In this document: positions 1 to 7,658 of the stretch, piece by piece | Position numbering within the stretch: position 1 is the stretch's first letter | How the letters are laid out: every line of letters starts with the position of its first letter | Assembly: GCF_000331735.1 (NCBI RefSeq) | Contig: NC_020126.1 | Coordinates: 4,154,001-4,218,000 of the forward strand | Reading direction: 5' to 3' | DNA from: Myxococcus stipitatus DSM 14675 | Lineage (GTDB): Bacteria; Myxococcota; Myxococcia; Myxococcales; Myxococcaceae | DNA length: 64,000 bases | Position numbers and translations under genes: made by a program | The notes under the pieces: model-generated | Databases searched by the model: none | What the model was told of the DNA's origin: nothing | Seen by the model: the letters and a program-made list of their open reading frames with translations, nothing else

Positions 1-491
1 TTGTCGCCCTCCAGGTGGATGACGCGGAACACGCGCACCAGGCCCGCGTCCGTCGGCGTGAGGGTCAGCTTCCAGCCCTCCGCGCCCTCCAGCGCGCCCT
101 GGACGCGGAAGCGCTTGGACAGCGCCGCGACGTCTCCGGACAACAGGGCGAACATCACCTCGTTCACCGCGGCGAGCCCCGGCTCCTTGCTGGCGTCCAG
201 GTGGTAGGCCGCGGCCCCGGAAGCCTGCTGCGCGCTCAGCGACTTGCGCGTGAGCGTGAGCGTGGACGCGAAGGGCGTCTTCGTGTCCCAGAGGACCCCT
301 TGCTCGCGGGCCAGGAGGAACACGCCGCGCGAGACGAGGGGCTTCTTGAAGCCCGACACCGTCTTCTTCTGCTCGAAGTCGCCGCGCAAGAGCGGTACAT
401 CCGCCAGCCGGGCGCGGACCTGCGTCACCACGTCCTGGGCACTGGCCGTCATCCCCGCCAGCAACGTCACGAGCAAGAGCACGCGCTTCAT
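1..491 (-). CDS. LolA-like outer-membrane lipoprotein carrier, aryl-polyene operon (partial, 3' end beyond window)
   Basis: This is a periplasmic carrier of the LolA type, the last gene visible in the aryl-polyene operon; its C-terminus lies beyond the left edge. The visible 163 residues begin MKRVLLLVTLLAGMTASAQD, a signal peptide with an Ala-X-Ala-type cleavage site. They continue with RGDFEQKKTVSGFKKPLVSRG, the LolA-family segment of beta strands that forms the lipid-binding cavity. The ATG at 491 overlaps the stop of the upstream thioesterase gene by 4 bases (ATGA), so translation is probably coupled. LolA-like proteins recur in aryl-polyene clusters, where they are thought to help move the lipid-linked pigment to the outer membrane. 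It is more likely a pathway-dedicated paralogue than the housekeeping LolA; that is inference from context. Confidence 0.8.
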   Translation of the reverse strand, partial: MKRVLLLVTLLAGMTASAQDVVTQVRARLADVPLLRGDFEQKKTVSGFKKPLVSRGVFLLAREQGVLWDTKTPFASTLTLTRKSLSAQQASGAAAYHLDASKEPGLAAVNEVMFALLSGDVAALSKRFRVQGALEGAEGWKLTLTPTDAGLVRVFRVIHLEGD

Positions 492-907
492 TCGGGCTTC
501 ACCCCCAGCCGTTGCCAGAGCACCGGCGGACAGACGTACTGCAGCTCCTTGGTGGCCAACGACACCGCGACCTGGATGGTGTGGGCCTGGTTCACCTTGC
601 GGCCCGTGGCGGCGTCTCGAACCAGGTAGTCGATTCGCAGCCGGTTCTCCCACTCGGTGATCTCGGCGCGAATCTTCAGCGTCTTCCCGTAGAGCGCGGG
701 CTGCACGTACTTCAGCCGCATGTCCACCACGGGCCACGCGAAGCCGGACTCCAGCATCTGCGGGTAGTCGTAGTTGAACTTCGCCAGCAGCGCGCAGCGC
801 GCCAGCTCCAGGTACTTCACGTAGTGCCCATGCCAGACGACCTCCATCAGGTCGATGTCATGGAAGGGCGGCGTCAGCTCGATTTCATGGTGGAGCTCAG
901 GCTTCAT
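488..907 (-). CDS. Hot-dog acyl thioesterase (4HBT family), aryl-polyene operon
   Basis: This 139-residue single hot-dog protein resembles the 4-hydroxybenzoyl-CoA/YbgC thioesterases and matches the position of the ApeK-type thioesterase in described aryl-polyene clusters. Residues 15-36 (FHDIDLMEVVWHGHYVKY) are the family signature, with the Asp expected to be catalytic near residue 19. I start at the ATG at 907 (MKPELHHE), not the upstream in-frame start at 928, because the aligned domain begins there and the short extension looks non-coding. It overlaps the end of the ammonia-lyase gene by 11 bases and the LolA-like gene by 4, so it sits inside one operon. The likely job is releasing or proofreading acyl chains from the carrier protein or CoA. 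Confidence 0.85.
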   Translation of the reverse strand: MKPELHHEIELTPPFHDIDLMEVVWHGHYVKYLELARCALLAKFNYDYPQMLESGFAWPVVDMRLKYVQPALYGKTLKIRAEITEWENRLRIDYLVRDAATGRKVNQAHTIQVAVSLATKELQYVCPPVLWQRLGVKPE

Positions 908-2453
908 AGAGCCTCCATTCCCGGGCACGGATGGCGCCCAGCAACACTTGCAGCTCCTTGTCCAAGGCCCGGTCCTCCACCACCAGCGGGATGCGCTGCT
1001 CCAGGTCGGCTTGCATCGAAGCCAGAGACGGCGACAGCCCCGTTTCTTGTGCGATGCGGCGGCGCAGGGTGACTCCCTGTCGCGCGGCGATGAGCATCGC
1101 GGCCACCACCTGCTCGGTGAGCTCCAGCACGCGCAGGCAGTCCCGCGCGGCGATGGTGCCCATGCTCACCTTGTCCTGGTTGTGGCACTCGGTGGAGCGG
1201 GAGAAGACCGACGCGGGCATCGTCTGCTTGAGGGCCTCCGCCGTCCACGCGGAGACGCTGATTTGAACCGCCTTGAGGCCGTGGTTGATGGCCGCGCGCG
1301 GGCCCGTGGACCCGGAGAGGTTGGACGGCAGGCCGTGGTTGTAGCGGGTGTCCACCAGCAGGGCCAACTGCCGGTCCAGCAGGTCCGCCACGTTGGCCAC
1401 CGCGTTCTTCAGGCCGTCCATCGCGAAGGCGATGTGGCCGCCGTAGAAGTGCCCGCCGTGCAGCACCCGCTCGCTGTCCGGGTCGATGAGCGGGTTGTCG
1501 TTCGCGCTGTTGAGCTCGTTCTCGATTTGCGCGCGGAAGAAGGGCAGGGCGTCCTCGAGCACACCCATGACGTGCGGCGCGCAGCGCAGGGAGTAGCGGT
1601 CCTGCAGGCGCTGCTCGTTGCGGCTGGGGCGCTCGCTGGCCAGGTCCTGGCGCAGCCGCGCGGCGACGCGCTGCTGGCCGACATGCGGCTTGAGGGCGAA
1701 GAGCGCCTCGTCGAAGTGGTGCGCGTTGCCCGCGCTCGCCACGACGTTGAAGGCGGTGAGGCGCGTGGCCAGCCGGCTCACGTACTCCGCGCGCTCCCAG
1801 GCCAGGCACGCCAGCGCCGTCATCACCGACGTGCCGTTCATGATGGCCAGGCCTTCCTTCGGCCGCAGCTTCAGGGGCTTCAGCCCGTGCTGGGCCAGCA
1901 CCTCCGCCGCGGGCCGCTTCTCGCCGCGGTGCCAGACCTCGCGCTCGCCGCAGAGCACCGCCGCCACGTAGGACAGGGGCGTCAGGTCTCCGCTGGCGCC
2001 CACCGAGCCCTCGGCCGGGATGAGCGGGAGGATGTCCAGGCGCATGAGCTGCTCGAGCTGCGTGAGCAACCCCAGCCCCACGCCCGACACCCCTTGCGTC
2101 AGCGAGGCCAGCCGCGTGGCCAGCACCGCGCGCGTCTCCTCCGGCGTGAGGAACCGGCCCGCGCCGATGCCGTGGTACGCGTAGAGGTGGTGCGGCAGCT
2201 CGGCCACCAGGTCCGGCGGGATGGAGACGGTGCAGGAGTCGCCGTACCCCGTCGTCACGCCGTAGATGTTCCCGTCCTCGGCCAGCAGCCGGTCCAGGAA
2301 CTCCGCGCCGCGCGTGATTCGCTGGCGGAAGTCGGAGGTGGTGCCCAGCTCGGCCTCGCGCTCTCGGCGCGACAGCGAGGACACGTCTTCAATGGCGAGC
2401 CGGCTCCCATCGAACCGGACCGCACGCTCACTCTTGATTCCTGGCGGAGACAT
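897..2453 (-). CDS. Aromatic amino acid ammonia-lyase (HAL/TAL/PAL family), aryl-polyene operon
   Basis: This 518-residue MIO-dependent ammonia-lyase eliminates ammonia from histidine, tyrosine or phenylalanine. The self-forming MIO triad is Ala153-Ser154-Gly155 in GSVGASGDLTPLSY. The catalytic Tyr64 lies in YGVTTGYG, and the C-terminal STECHNQDKVSMG segment carries the conserved NQD. Residues 88-90 read His-His-Leu. If my alignment is right, His89-Leu90 falls at the selectivity position that reads His-Leu in tyrosine ammonia-lyases, Ser-His in histidine lyases and Phe-Leu in phenylalanine lyases. Placement inside an aryl-polyene operon, not a hut operon, supports supply of a 4-coumarate-like aryl starter. 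The start overlaps the acyltransferase gene by 26 bases. Automatic annotation will probably call it histidine ammonia-lyase; I think tyrosine is the better guess, unproven. Confidence 0.88.
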   Translation of the reverse strand: MSPPGIKSERAVRFDGSRLAIEDVSSLSRREREAELGTTSDFRQRITRGAEFLDRLLAEDGNIYGVTTGYGDSCTVSIPPDLVAELPHHLYAYHGIGAGRFLTPEETRAVLATRLASLTQGVSGVGLGLLTQLEQLMRLDILPLIPAEGSVGASGDLTPLSYVAAVLCGEREVWHRGEKRPAAEVLAQHGLKPLKLRPKEGLAIMNGTSVMTALACLAWERAEYVSRLATRLTAFNVVASAGNAHHFDEALFALKPHVGQQRVAARLRQDLASERPSRNEQRLQDRYSLRCAPHVMGVLEDALPFFRAQIENELNSANDNPLIDPDSERVLHGGHFYGGHIAFAMDGLKNAVANVADLLDRQLALLVDTRYNHGLPSNLSGSTGPRAAINHGLKAVQISVSAWTAEALKQTMPASVFSRSTECHNQDKVSMGTIAARDCLRVLELTEQVVAAMLIAARQGVTLRRRIAQETGLSPSLASMQADLEQRIPLVVEDRALDKELQVLLGAIRAREWRLYEA

Positions 2454-3372
2454 TCGCCTGATCCCAGAAGGGGAAGAAGTTGAACCAATCGAACGGCGAG
2501 CGCTTCACCAGCGCCGTCACCCGCTCGGCATAGTGTTGGACATGGCCCGTGAGCGCGGCCACGCGCTGCCCTCGGGGCAGCACGACGCGCTCGGACAGGC
2601 ACTCGAAGTGGATGGTGTAGCCGCTGCCCTCGTGGATGCAGCCCAGGAGATACAGCGGGCACTTGAACAACGACGCGAGCACGTAGGGGCCCACGGGGAA
2701 CGCGGCCGGGTACCCCAGGAAGTCCGTCGTCACCGTCTGGCTGGCATTGACCGGGATGCGGTCGCCGGCAATCACCACGAACTCACCGGCGGCCACGTAC
2801 TTCTCCAGGGCCACCGCCGTCCCGGGCCCCAGGTCGGTGACCTCCACGAGCTGGAACTCGCTGTGGGGATTGAGCCGCTTGAGCAGGCGGTTGAACTGCT
2901 CCGCGTGGCGGGTGTGCACCAGGATGTGGAGCTTCACCTCGCCGCGCTTCTCGGCCATGGCGCGGCACAGCTCCAGGCAGCCCAGGTGCGCGGTGACGAT
3001 GACGCCCCCCTTGCCCAGCTTCGCCACGTCGTAGAACTGCTCGCGCCCCTCGGTGTGGACCTGCTCGAAGCGGTACTTGCCGCTGACGGCCAGCAGCTTG
3101 TCGAGCATCGTCTCCGCGAAGCTGAACATGTGGCGCAGGCTGTCGCGCCGCCGGGGCGTGCGTCCCAGCGCGCCGGTGGCCTCCTGCACCCGTGAGAGGT
3201 ATTGCAGCGACGCCTGGCGCACGAGCGGACGGGCCAGCCAATGCACCAGCACCACCGGATACACGCAGAGGCGGAACGGCCAGCGCCCCAGGAACCGGTG
3301 GACCCAGTACAAGAGCCAGATGCCGAGCACGAAGGTGCTCTCGCCCATCTGTGCCCAGTGCGGTGACTTCAT
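2428..3372 (-). CDS. LpxL/HtrB-like lipid A-type acyltransferase, aryl-polyene operon
   Basis: This 314-residue membrane-associated acyltransferase belongs to the LpxL/HtrB (LPLAT) family, which transfers acyl chains onto lipid or glycolipid hydroxyls. The HX4E catalytic signature is visible in VTAHLGCLELCRAM, and an N-terminal hydrophobic segment (about residues 13-50) anchors it. In several aryl-polyene clusters the equivalent acyltransferase is fused to a glycosyltransferase (ApeJ type); here they are two genes overlapping by 4 bases (ATGA). I use the ATG at 3372 (MKSPHWAQM) because the ORF upstream of it reads as the shadow of the glycosyltransferase gene. The likely role is attaching or tailoring the lipid anchor of the polyene. 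Confidence 0.85.
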   Translation of the reverse strand: MKSPHWAQMGESTFVLGIWLLYWVHRFLGRWPFRLCVYPVVLVHWLARPLVRQASLQYLSRVQEATGALGRTPRRRDSLRHMFSFAETMLDKLLAVSGKYRFEQVHTEGREQFYDVAKLGKGGVIVTAHLGCLELCRAMAEKRGEVKLHILVHTRHAEQFNRLLKRLNPHSEFQLVEVTDLGPGTAVALEKYVAAGEFVVIAGDRIPVNASQTVTTDFLGYPAAFPVGPYVLASLFKCPLYLLGCIHEGSGYTIHFECLSERVVLPRGQRVAALTGHVQHYAERVTALVKRSPFDWFNFFPFWDQANVSARNQE

Positions 3373-4106
3373 GCGGTGACCTTCCGCCACAGGAGCATGG
3401 GCAGCCGCGCGAGCATCCCGAAGAAGAGCCGGGCATGCATGCCGGAGATGCGCACGTTGTCCCAGAGCACGTCGAAGTGGGAGATGCCGTCGGTGGGGTA
3501 GCGCACGCGCGTGGGCTGGTTGTGCACGCGCATCCCCCGCCAGTACAGCCGCACCAGGACCTCCACGTCGAAGTCCATCCGCTTGCCGATGCTCACCGAG
3601 TTGATGAGCGCGAGCGTGGGCTCCAGCGGATACACGCGGAAGCCACACATGGAATCGCGGATGGCCAAGGACAGCGTGTTGATCCACACCCAGATGTGCG
3701 TGGCGTAGCGGCCGTACAGCCGGCCCTTGGGCACGGACTCGTCATACACGGGCGTGCCGCAGATGAGCGTGCCGGGGGACGCGGACGCCAGCTCGACGAA
3801 GCGAGGGATGTCCCCGGTGTCGTGCTGCCCGTCGGCGTCAATCTGCAACGCGTGGCTGAAGCCGGACGCGTGGGCCGCGCGAAGGCCCGCCATCATCGCT
3901 CCGCCCTTGCCCTCGTTCTGGGGCAGGCGCACCAACTGGACGCCGGAGCGGTCCTCCTGGGCCAGCGTGTCCAGCACCCGGGCACAGCCCGGCTCGCTGC
4001 CATCGTCCACGAGCACACAGGGCAGCCCGTGCGCACGCACCGCCTGCACCACCGCGCCCACGGCCTCGCCGTGGTTGTAGACGGGAATCACCGCGCAGAC
4101 CTTCAT
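3369..4106 (-). CDS. Family 2 glycosyltransferase, aryl-polyene operon
   Basis: This 245-residue GT-A fold glycosyltransferase is of the dolichol-phosphate-mannose-synthase-like type. Signatures in order are IPVYNHG at the N-terminus, VLVDDGS, GKGGAMMAGL and the metal/nucleotide-binding DADGQHD. A hydrophobic C-terminal stretch (about 215-240) suggests membrane association. The start is the ATG at 4106, which overlaps the stop of the AMP-ligase gene by 4 bases; it also overlaps the next gene by 4 bases. In fused ApeJ-type proteins this domain precedes the acyltransferase, and the gene order here is the same, so the pair looks like a split version. The sugar donor and acceptor cannot be read from sequence. 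Confidence 0.87.
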   Translation of the reverse strand: MKVCAVIPVYNHGEAVGAVVQAVRAHGLPCVLVDDGSEPGCARVLDTLAQEDRSGVQLVRLPQNEGKGGAMMAGLRAAHASGFSHALQIDADGQHDTGDIPRFVELASASPGTLICGTPVYDESVPKGRLYGRYATHIWVWINTLSLAIRDSMCGFRVYPLEPTLALINSVSIGKRMDFDVEVLVRLYWRGMRVHNQPTRVRYPTDGISHFDVLWDNVRISGMHARLFFGMLARLPMLLWRKVTA

Positions 4107-5797
4107 CCCTGGACCTCGCCGAACAGCACCCGGCCGCTGCCGTGGGTGCCGGTCGCGGAGGTGTACTTGAAGTGGAGGCTGCCCTTGGCCGGTGTCCAGG
4201 TGAGCTCCACCGTGAGGAGCGTCTCGGGGACGATGAGCTGCTGGAACTTCACCACCTCCATCCGCAGGAACCGGGGCGGCAGCGCGAAGAGCTCCTGGCC
4301 CCACTGGATGGCCCACTCGATTTGCGCCACGCCGGGCAGGAGGGGCTTCTCGGGGAAGTGGCCCTGGAACTGCGGCAGGCTCGCGGGGGTCTCCACGCTC
4401 AGCACGGCCCGCTCCGCGGTGTGCTCCAGCACGCGCAGGGGCGGCCGGCGGGAGTCGAAGAGCGCGGTGAGGGCCGCCTCGGTGGATTTGCCCTGGCTGT
4501 TGACTGGCATTGCCTCCAGATACCGGAATCGGCGGGGAAGGACACTGGGCTCGAACTCCCGCGCCAGCTGTTCGCGCAGGGCCTGGTTCAGGGCCCGCTT
4601 CCCCCCCTCGGCGAGGTGCTTCGCCCCGGAGTCGGTGGGGCAGGCCACCACCGCCAGCGTCGTCCGCAGGCCCTCGCGCAGCGGCACCACGCGCGCCTCG
4701 CGCAACAGCCCGCCCGCCACCAGCGACCGCTCCATGGCGCTCAGGGAGACGCGCTTCTCCTCCAGCTTCAGGAGCCGGTCCTTGCGCCCCAGGAGCTCGA
4801 AGCCCTGGGGCAGGAGCCGGGCCCGGTCCTCCGTCTGGAACCAGCCGTCATCGGGCAGGTGAGGGGAGCGGACCGCGAGCGCCTCGTCGTTCAGCTGGAC
4901 CTCGAGGCCGGGCATGACCGTCCACCCCAGCGCATCGTCCTGCGCGCGCTGACGCCAGGCGATGCCGCCCGTCTCGGAGCTCCCGTAGACCTCCATGGGG
5001 GCCTGTCCCAGCAGCGTGCGGCAGGCGTGAAGGGCCTCCGTGGGCAAGGGGCCTCCCGAGGAGAACACCGCGTGCAGGTGGGGCCGGCCGCGGGACCAGT
5101 CCAGCGACTCCGGCAGCCGCTTGAGGTGCGCGGGGCTGGCGATGAGCGCGGCCGGGCCCGTCTCCAGCACCGCGAGGAGCTCCTCCGGGTAGGGCAGGGC
5201 GCGTGCGAGGAACGGGTGGCCCGACGTCAACGGCCAGAGCACCCGGAACAGGAGCCCGTAGATGTGCTGGTGCGAGACGGTGGCCAGGATGCGGGACTCG
5301 TCGCCGAGCCGGGCGTCGAACAGGTTCGCGAGCGTGTCGACCTCGCGGGTGAGCTGGCCCAGGTGCTTGAAGATGGCGACGGGCTCTCCGCTGGAGCCCG
5401 ACGTGTAGACCACCAGGTTCTTCACCTGGGAGACCAACGCGGCCCAGCCGAGAGGACCCTCTCGAAACGCGAGGGGCTCGAGTGTCGCGGGCACATCTCC
5501 CGCGAAGCCATCCACCTCGCCGCGCAGCCGCTCCAGCGTCGCGGGCTGGATGTCCGACGGCAGGTAGACACACTTGCACGCGTGCCAGGCGCCCAGCATC
5601 GCGGCGGCGAACTCGAAGGTGTCCTCGAAGTAGAGCGCCCACCTGCGGCCGTCTCTCGCCGCGAAGGCCGCGCGCCAGCCCGCGACCCGGACCTCGAAGT
5701 CCTCGAAGCCCAGCGCAGCGCCGTCTCGCAGCGCCACCGGGAAGCGGGCGGGGCGGCCTTGCGAGAGGAGCTGTTCGATGGCGATGCGCTCAGCCAT
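4103..5797 (-). CDS. Acyl/aryl AMP-ligase fused to a FabZ/ApeI-like hot-dog domain, aryl-polyene operon
   Basis: This 564-residue two-domain protein has an adenylate-forming ligase in residues 1-450. It carries the phosphate-binding loop VYTSGSSGEPVAIF, the YGSSETGG motif, the TEDRAR aspartate and a C-terminal PVNSQGKST whose Lys is the likely catalytic lysine. Residues from about 465 form a hot-dog domain with QGHFPEKPLLPGVAQIEWA, the pattern of FabZ/ApeI-type beta-hydroxyacyl dehydratases. In other aryl-polyene clusters these are usually separate ApeH and ApeI genes, so this looks like a fusion. The ligase would load the aryl starter onto the carrier protein or CoA, and the hot-dog domain would dehydrate 3-hydroxyacyl intermediates during extension. 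It overlaps its neighbours by 8 and 4 bases. Confidence 0.87.
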   Translation of the reverse strand: MAERIAIEQLLSQGRPARFPVALRDGAALGFEDFEVRVAGWRAAFAARDGRRWALYFEDTFEFAAAMLGAWHACKCVYLPSDIQPATLERLRGEVDGFAGDVPATLEPLAFREGPLGWAALVSQVKNLVVYTSGSSGEPVAIFKHLGQLTREVDTLANLFDARLGDESRILATVSHQHIYGLLFRVLWPLTSGHPFLARALPYPEELLAVLETGPAALIASPAHLKRLPESLDWSRGRPHLHAVFSSGGPLPTEALHACRTLLGQAPMEVYGSSETGGIAWRQRAQDDALGWTVMPGLEVQLNDEALAVRSPHLPDDGWFQTEDRARLLPQGFELLGRKDRLLKLEEKRVSLSAMERSLVAGGLLREARVVPLREGLRTTLAVVACPTDSGAKHLAEGGKRALNQALREQLAREFEPSVLPRRFRYLEAMPVNSQGKSTEAALTALFDSRRPPLRVLEHTAERAVLSVETPASLPQFQGHFPEKPLLPGVAQIEWAIQWGQELFALPPRFLRMEVVKFQQLIVPETLLTVELTWTPAKGSLHFKYTSATGTHGSGRVLFGEVQG

Positions 5798-6341
5798 GGG
5801 CGGGGCCCGCCCTCACGCGCCGACGCACCAGCCACTCTCCGGCGAAGAGCGCGCCCATCAGCCCGTAGGCGATGAGCCCGTTGTACAGCGCCCACGTCGC
5901 GTCGCTGCCCCACACCGCCGTGGCCAGCGCGATGCCACCGTTGAGCACGAAGAACCCGCACCACACCTGCGTCACCTTGCGCGTGTAGGCCACGCCGGAC
6001 GGAGGGAGCTCCGGCTCGCGCAGCCGGGCCAGGCGCTCGATGACGCTGGGCGGGGACACGAGGCTGGTGGCGAAGACGGAGAGCAACATCACGTTCACGA
6101 GGACCGGATAGAGCTTCAGCGGGAGGGCATGGTTGCCGAAGAGGCTGAGGCCCGCGAGCACCAGCGCGCCCGCGGCGGTGACCAGCCAGACGCGCTCGCG
6201 GGTGGCCACGGCGCGGATGACGGCCATGCCCACCAGGGGCAGCGCCATCCAGCGAGGCTCGAACCGGCCCAGCCCGCTGTACACGAGCAGCGGGTATGCC
6301 AGGCTCAGCACGGCGAGCAGCGCTGGACGCAGGTGCTTCAC
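5790..6341 (-). CDS. COG4648-type integral membrane protein, aryl-polyene operon
   Basis: This 183-residue hydrophobic protein has roughly five to six membrane segments (for example around residues 5-25, 55-75, 78-98 and 125-165) and no enzymatic motif I can recognise. It resembles the small membrane protein (ApeG-like, COG4648) repeatedly found between the carrier-protein and AMP-ligase genes in aryl-polyene clusters, and it occupies that position here. It overlaps the ACP gene upstream by 4 bases and the ligase gene downstream by 8. Its biochemical function is unknown in the family; anchoring the biosynthetic complex at the membrane is only a guess. Confidence 0.78.
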   Translation of the reverse strand: MKHLRPALLAVLSLAYPLLVYSGLGRFEPRWMALPLVGMAVIRAVATRERVWLVTAAGALVLAGLSLFGNHALPLKLYPVLVNVMLLSVFATSLVSPPSVIERLARLREPELPPSGVAYTRKVTQVWCGFFVLNGGIALATAVWGSDATWALYNGLIAYGLMGALFAGEWLVRRRVRAGPAHG

Positions 6342-6595
6342 GCCGCCACGGACTCTTCGAGCAGGCCGTGCAGGGCGTCGACGACGTCCTGGATGGTGCG
6401 CACGGACTTGAAGACCTCCGGCGGGACGCGCTTGCCCGTGACGGGCTTGAGCTTCACGAGCAGGTCCACCGCGTCGATGCTGTCGATGTCCAGGTCATCG
6501 CGGAGCCGCGCCTCGGGCGTGATGCGGGCCGGGTCGATGTCGAACGTGTCCTGCAGGAGCGTGCGCAGGTTTTCGTAGAGCTCGGTCTTGGTCAT
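6338..6595 (-). CDS. Acyl carrier protein (second), aryl-polyene operon
   Basis: This 85-residue acyl carrier protein has the phosphopantetheine attachment motif DIDSIDAVDL, with Ser39 as the modified residue. The length and four-helix composition are typical. It lies directly downstream of another ACP gene (36 bases between them) and overlaps the membrane-protein gene by 4 bases. Aryl-polyene clusters characteristically carry two ACPs (ApeE and ApeF types) used by the type II PKS-like machinery; I cannot assign with certainty which one carries the starter and which the growing chain. Confidence 0.92.
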   Translation of the reverse strand: MTKTELYENLRTLLQDTFDIDPARITPEARLRDDLDIDSIDAVDLLVKLKPVTGKRVPPEVFKSVRTIQDVVDALHGLLEESVAA

Positions 6596-6631
6596 GTGAA
6601 TCTCCCCCTCGAATGGGTGGTGCGGGTGCTC

Positions 6632-6892
6632 TCAGGCCTTGCGGTGGGTGCTCACGAAGGTCGCGAGGGCACGCACGCTGGCGAAGTGACGGCGGTTCTC
6701 CGTGGAATCGCTCGCCAGGGCAACCCCATAGGTCTTCTGGAGCGCGAGGCCAAGCTCCAAGGCATCGATGGAATCGAGCCCCAGCCCCTCGACGAACAGC
6801 GGGGCTATCGGGTCGATGTCCGACGGCTGGAGGTCCTCGAGGTTCAGCGTCTCGATGACCAGCTTCGTGATTTCCTGCTCAAGCGCCTGCAT
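6632..6892 (-). CDS. Acyl carrier protein (first), aryl-polyene operon
   Basis: This 86-residue acyl carrier protein has the attachment motif GLDSIDALELGLAL (Ser41 predicted to carry phosphopantetheine). It overlaps the end of the upstream acyltransferase gene by 14 bases and is followed by a second, clearly different ACP. The two share only the general ACP pattern, which argues for division of labour and against recent duplication. The paired ACPs are a hallmark of aryl-polyene/flexirubin operons and were a strong pointer to the identity of this cluster. Confidence 0.92.
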   Translation of the reverse strand: MQALEQEITKLVIETLNLEDLQPSDIDPIAPLFVEGLGLDSIDALELGLALQKTYGVALASDSTENRRHFASVRALATFVSTHRKA

Positions 6893-7658
6893 GGCGTTGT
6901 GTCTCCGTGGAGAAGTAGGTGTGCAATCGTTCGGTGAGGGAGCGGGCGGCCAGGGCTTCGCCCTGCGCCTCTTCGACCATAGGCGCGACGGCGATGTCGT
7001 CGCGGACCACGATGGTGAAGTTCATCCTGGAGGGGGGCACCCGCCACCAGGGCAGGCCCTTGGTGAGGCTCAAGGGCTTGCACTCGATGGTGACGGGGGT
7101 GATGTCGCACGGGCCGCGCACCGCGATGTTGGCCGCGCCTCGCTGCAGCTTCATGGGTCCCGACACGGGCGTGCGCGTGCCCTCCGGGAAGATGATGAGG
7201 TTGTTGCCCGCCTTCACGGAGGCGATGCAGGCCTTGACCAGCTCCGGCCCGGAGTCGTTGCACAGGTAGCCGGTGGCCTCGACGGGGCCTCGGGTGAAGG
7301 GGTTGTTGGCCAGGCTCGCCTTGACGACGCAGTCCGCGTTGGGGACGAGCGAGATGAGGAACACCACGTCGATGAGCGTCGGGTGGTTGGCCAGGATGAG
7401 CAGCCCGGAGCGCGACAGCTTCTCCACGCCCTCCACGCGGTAGCGCAAGACCCCGCTCATGCGCATCAGCTCGATGAAGAAGCGGAACGAGTAGTGGACG
7501 GCCAGTCGCGCCAGCCGCGTGCGGCGTGGCTTGTGGCGCACGAACAGCGACAGCAGCGGGAAGTACAGCACGCGCAGCGCCAGGCCCCCCAGGCCGAAGG
7601 TGGCGAAGCAGAAGCCCGTCGCCAGCACCCGCCAGACGTAGTCGAGCCGCTCAAGCAT
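6879..7658 (-). CDS. PlsC-like 1-acylglycerol-3-phosphate acyltransferase, aryl-polyene operon
   Basis: This 259-residue membrane-bound acyltransferase of the PlsC family matches the ApeD-type position. The HX4D motif is ANHPTLIDVV, and the substrate-binding FPEGTRTP lies about 75 residues later, as in the family. A long N-terminal hydrophobic region (about residues 10-40) anchors it. The ATG at 7658 (MLERLDYVW) is chosen because residues encoded upstream are the antisense-like low-complexity shadow of the neighbouring gene. It overlaps that gene by 8 bases. The operon therefore has two acyltransferases of different families, this one and the LpxL-like one at 2428-3372, consistent with a lipid-anchored pigment. 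Confidence 0.86.
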   Translation of the reverse strand: MLERLDYVWRVLATGFCFATFGLGGLALRVLYFPLLSLFVRHKPRRTRLARLAVHYSFRFFIELMRMSGVLRYRVEGVEKLSRSGLLILANHPTLIDVVFLISLVPNADCVVKASLANNPFTRGPVEATGYLCNDSGPELVKACIASVKAGNNLIIFPEGTRTPVSGPMKLQRGAANIAVRGPCDITPVTIECKPLSLTKGLPWWRVPPSRMNFTIVVRDDIAVAPMVEEAQGEALAARSLTERLHTYFSTETQRHAGA

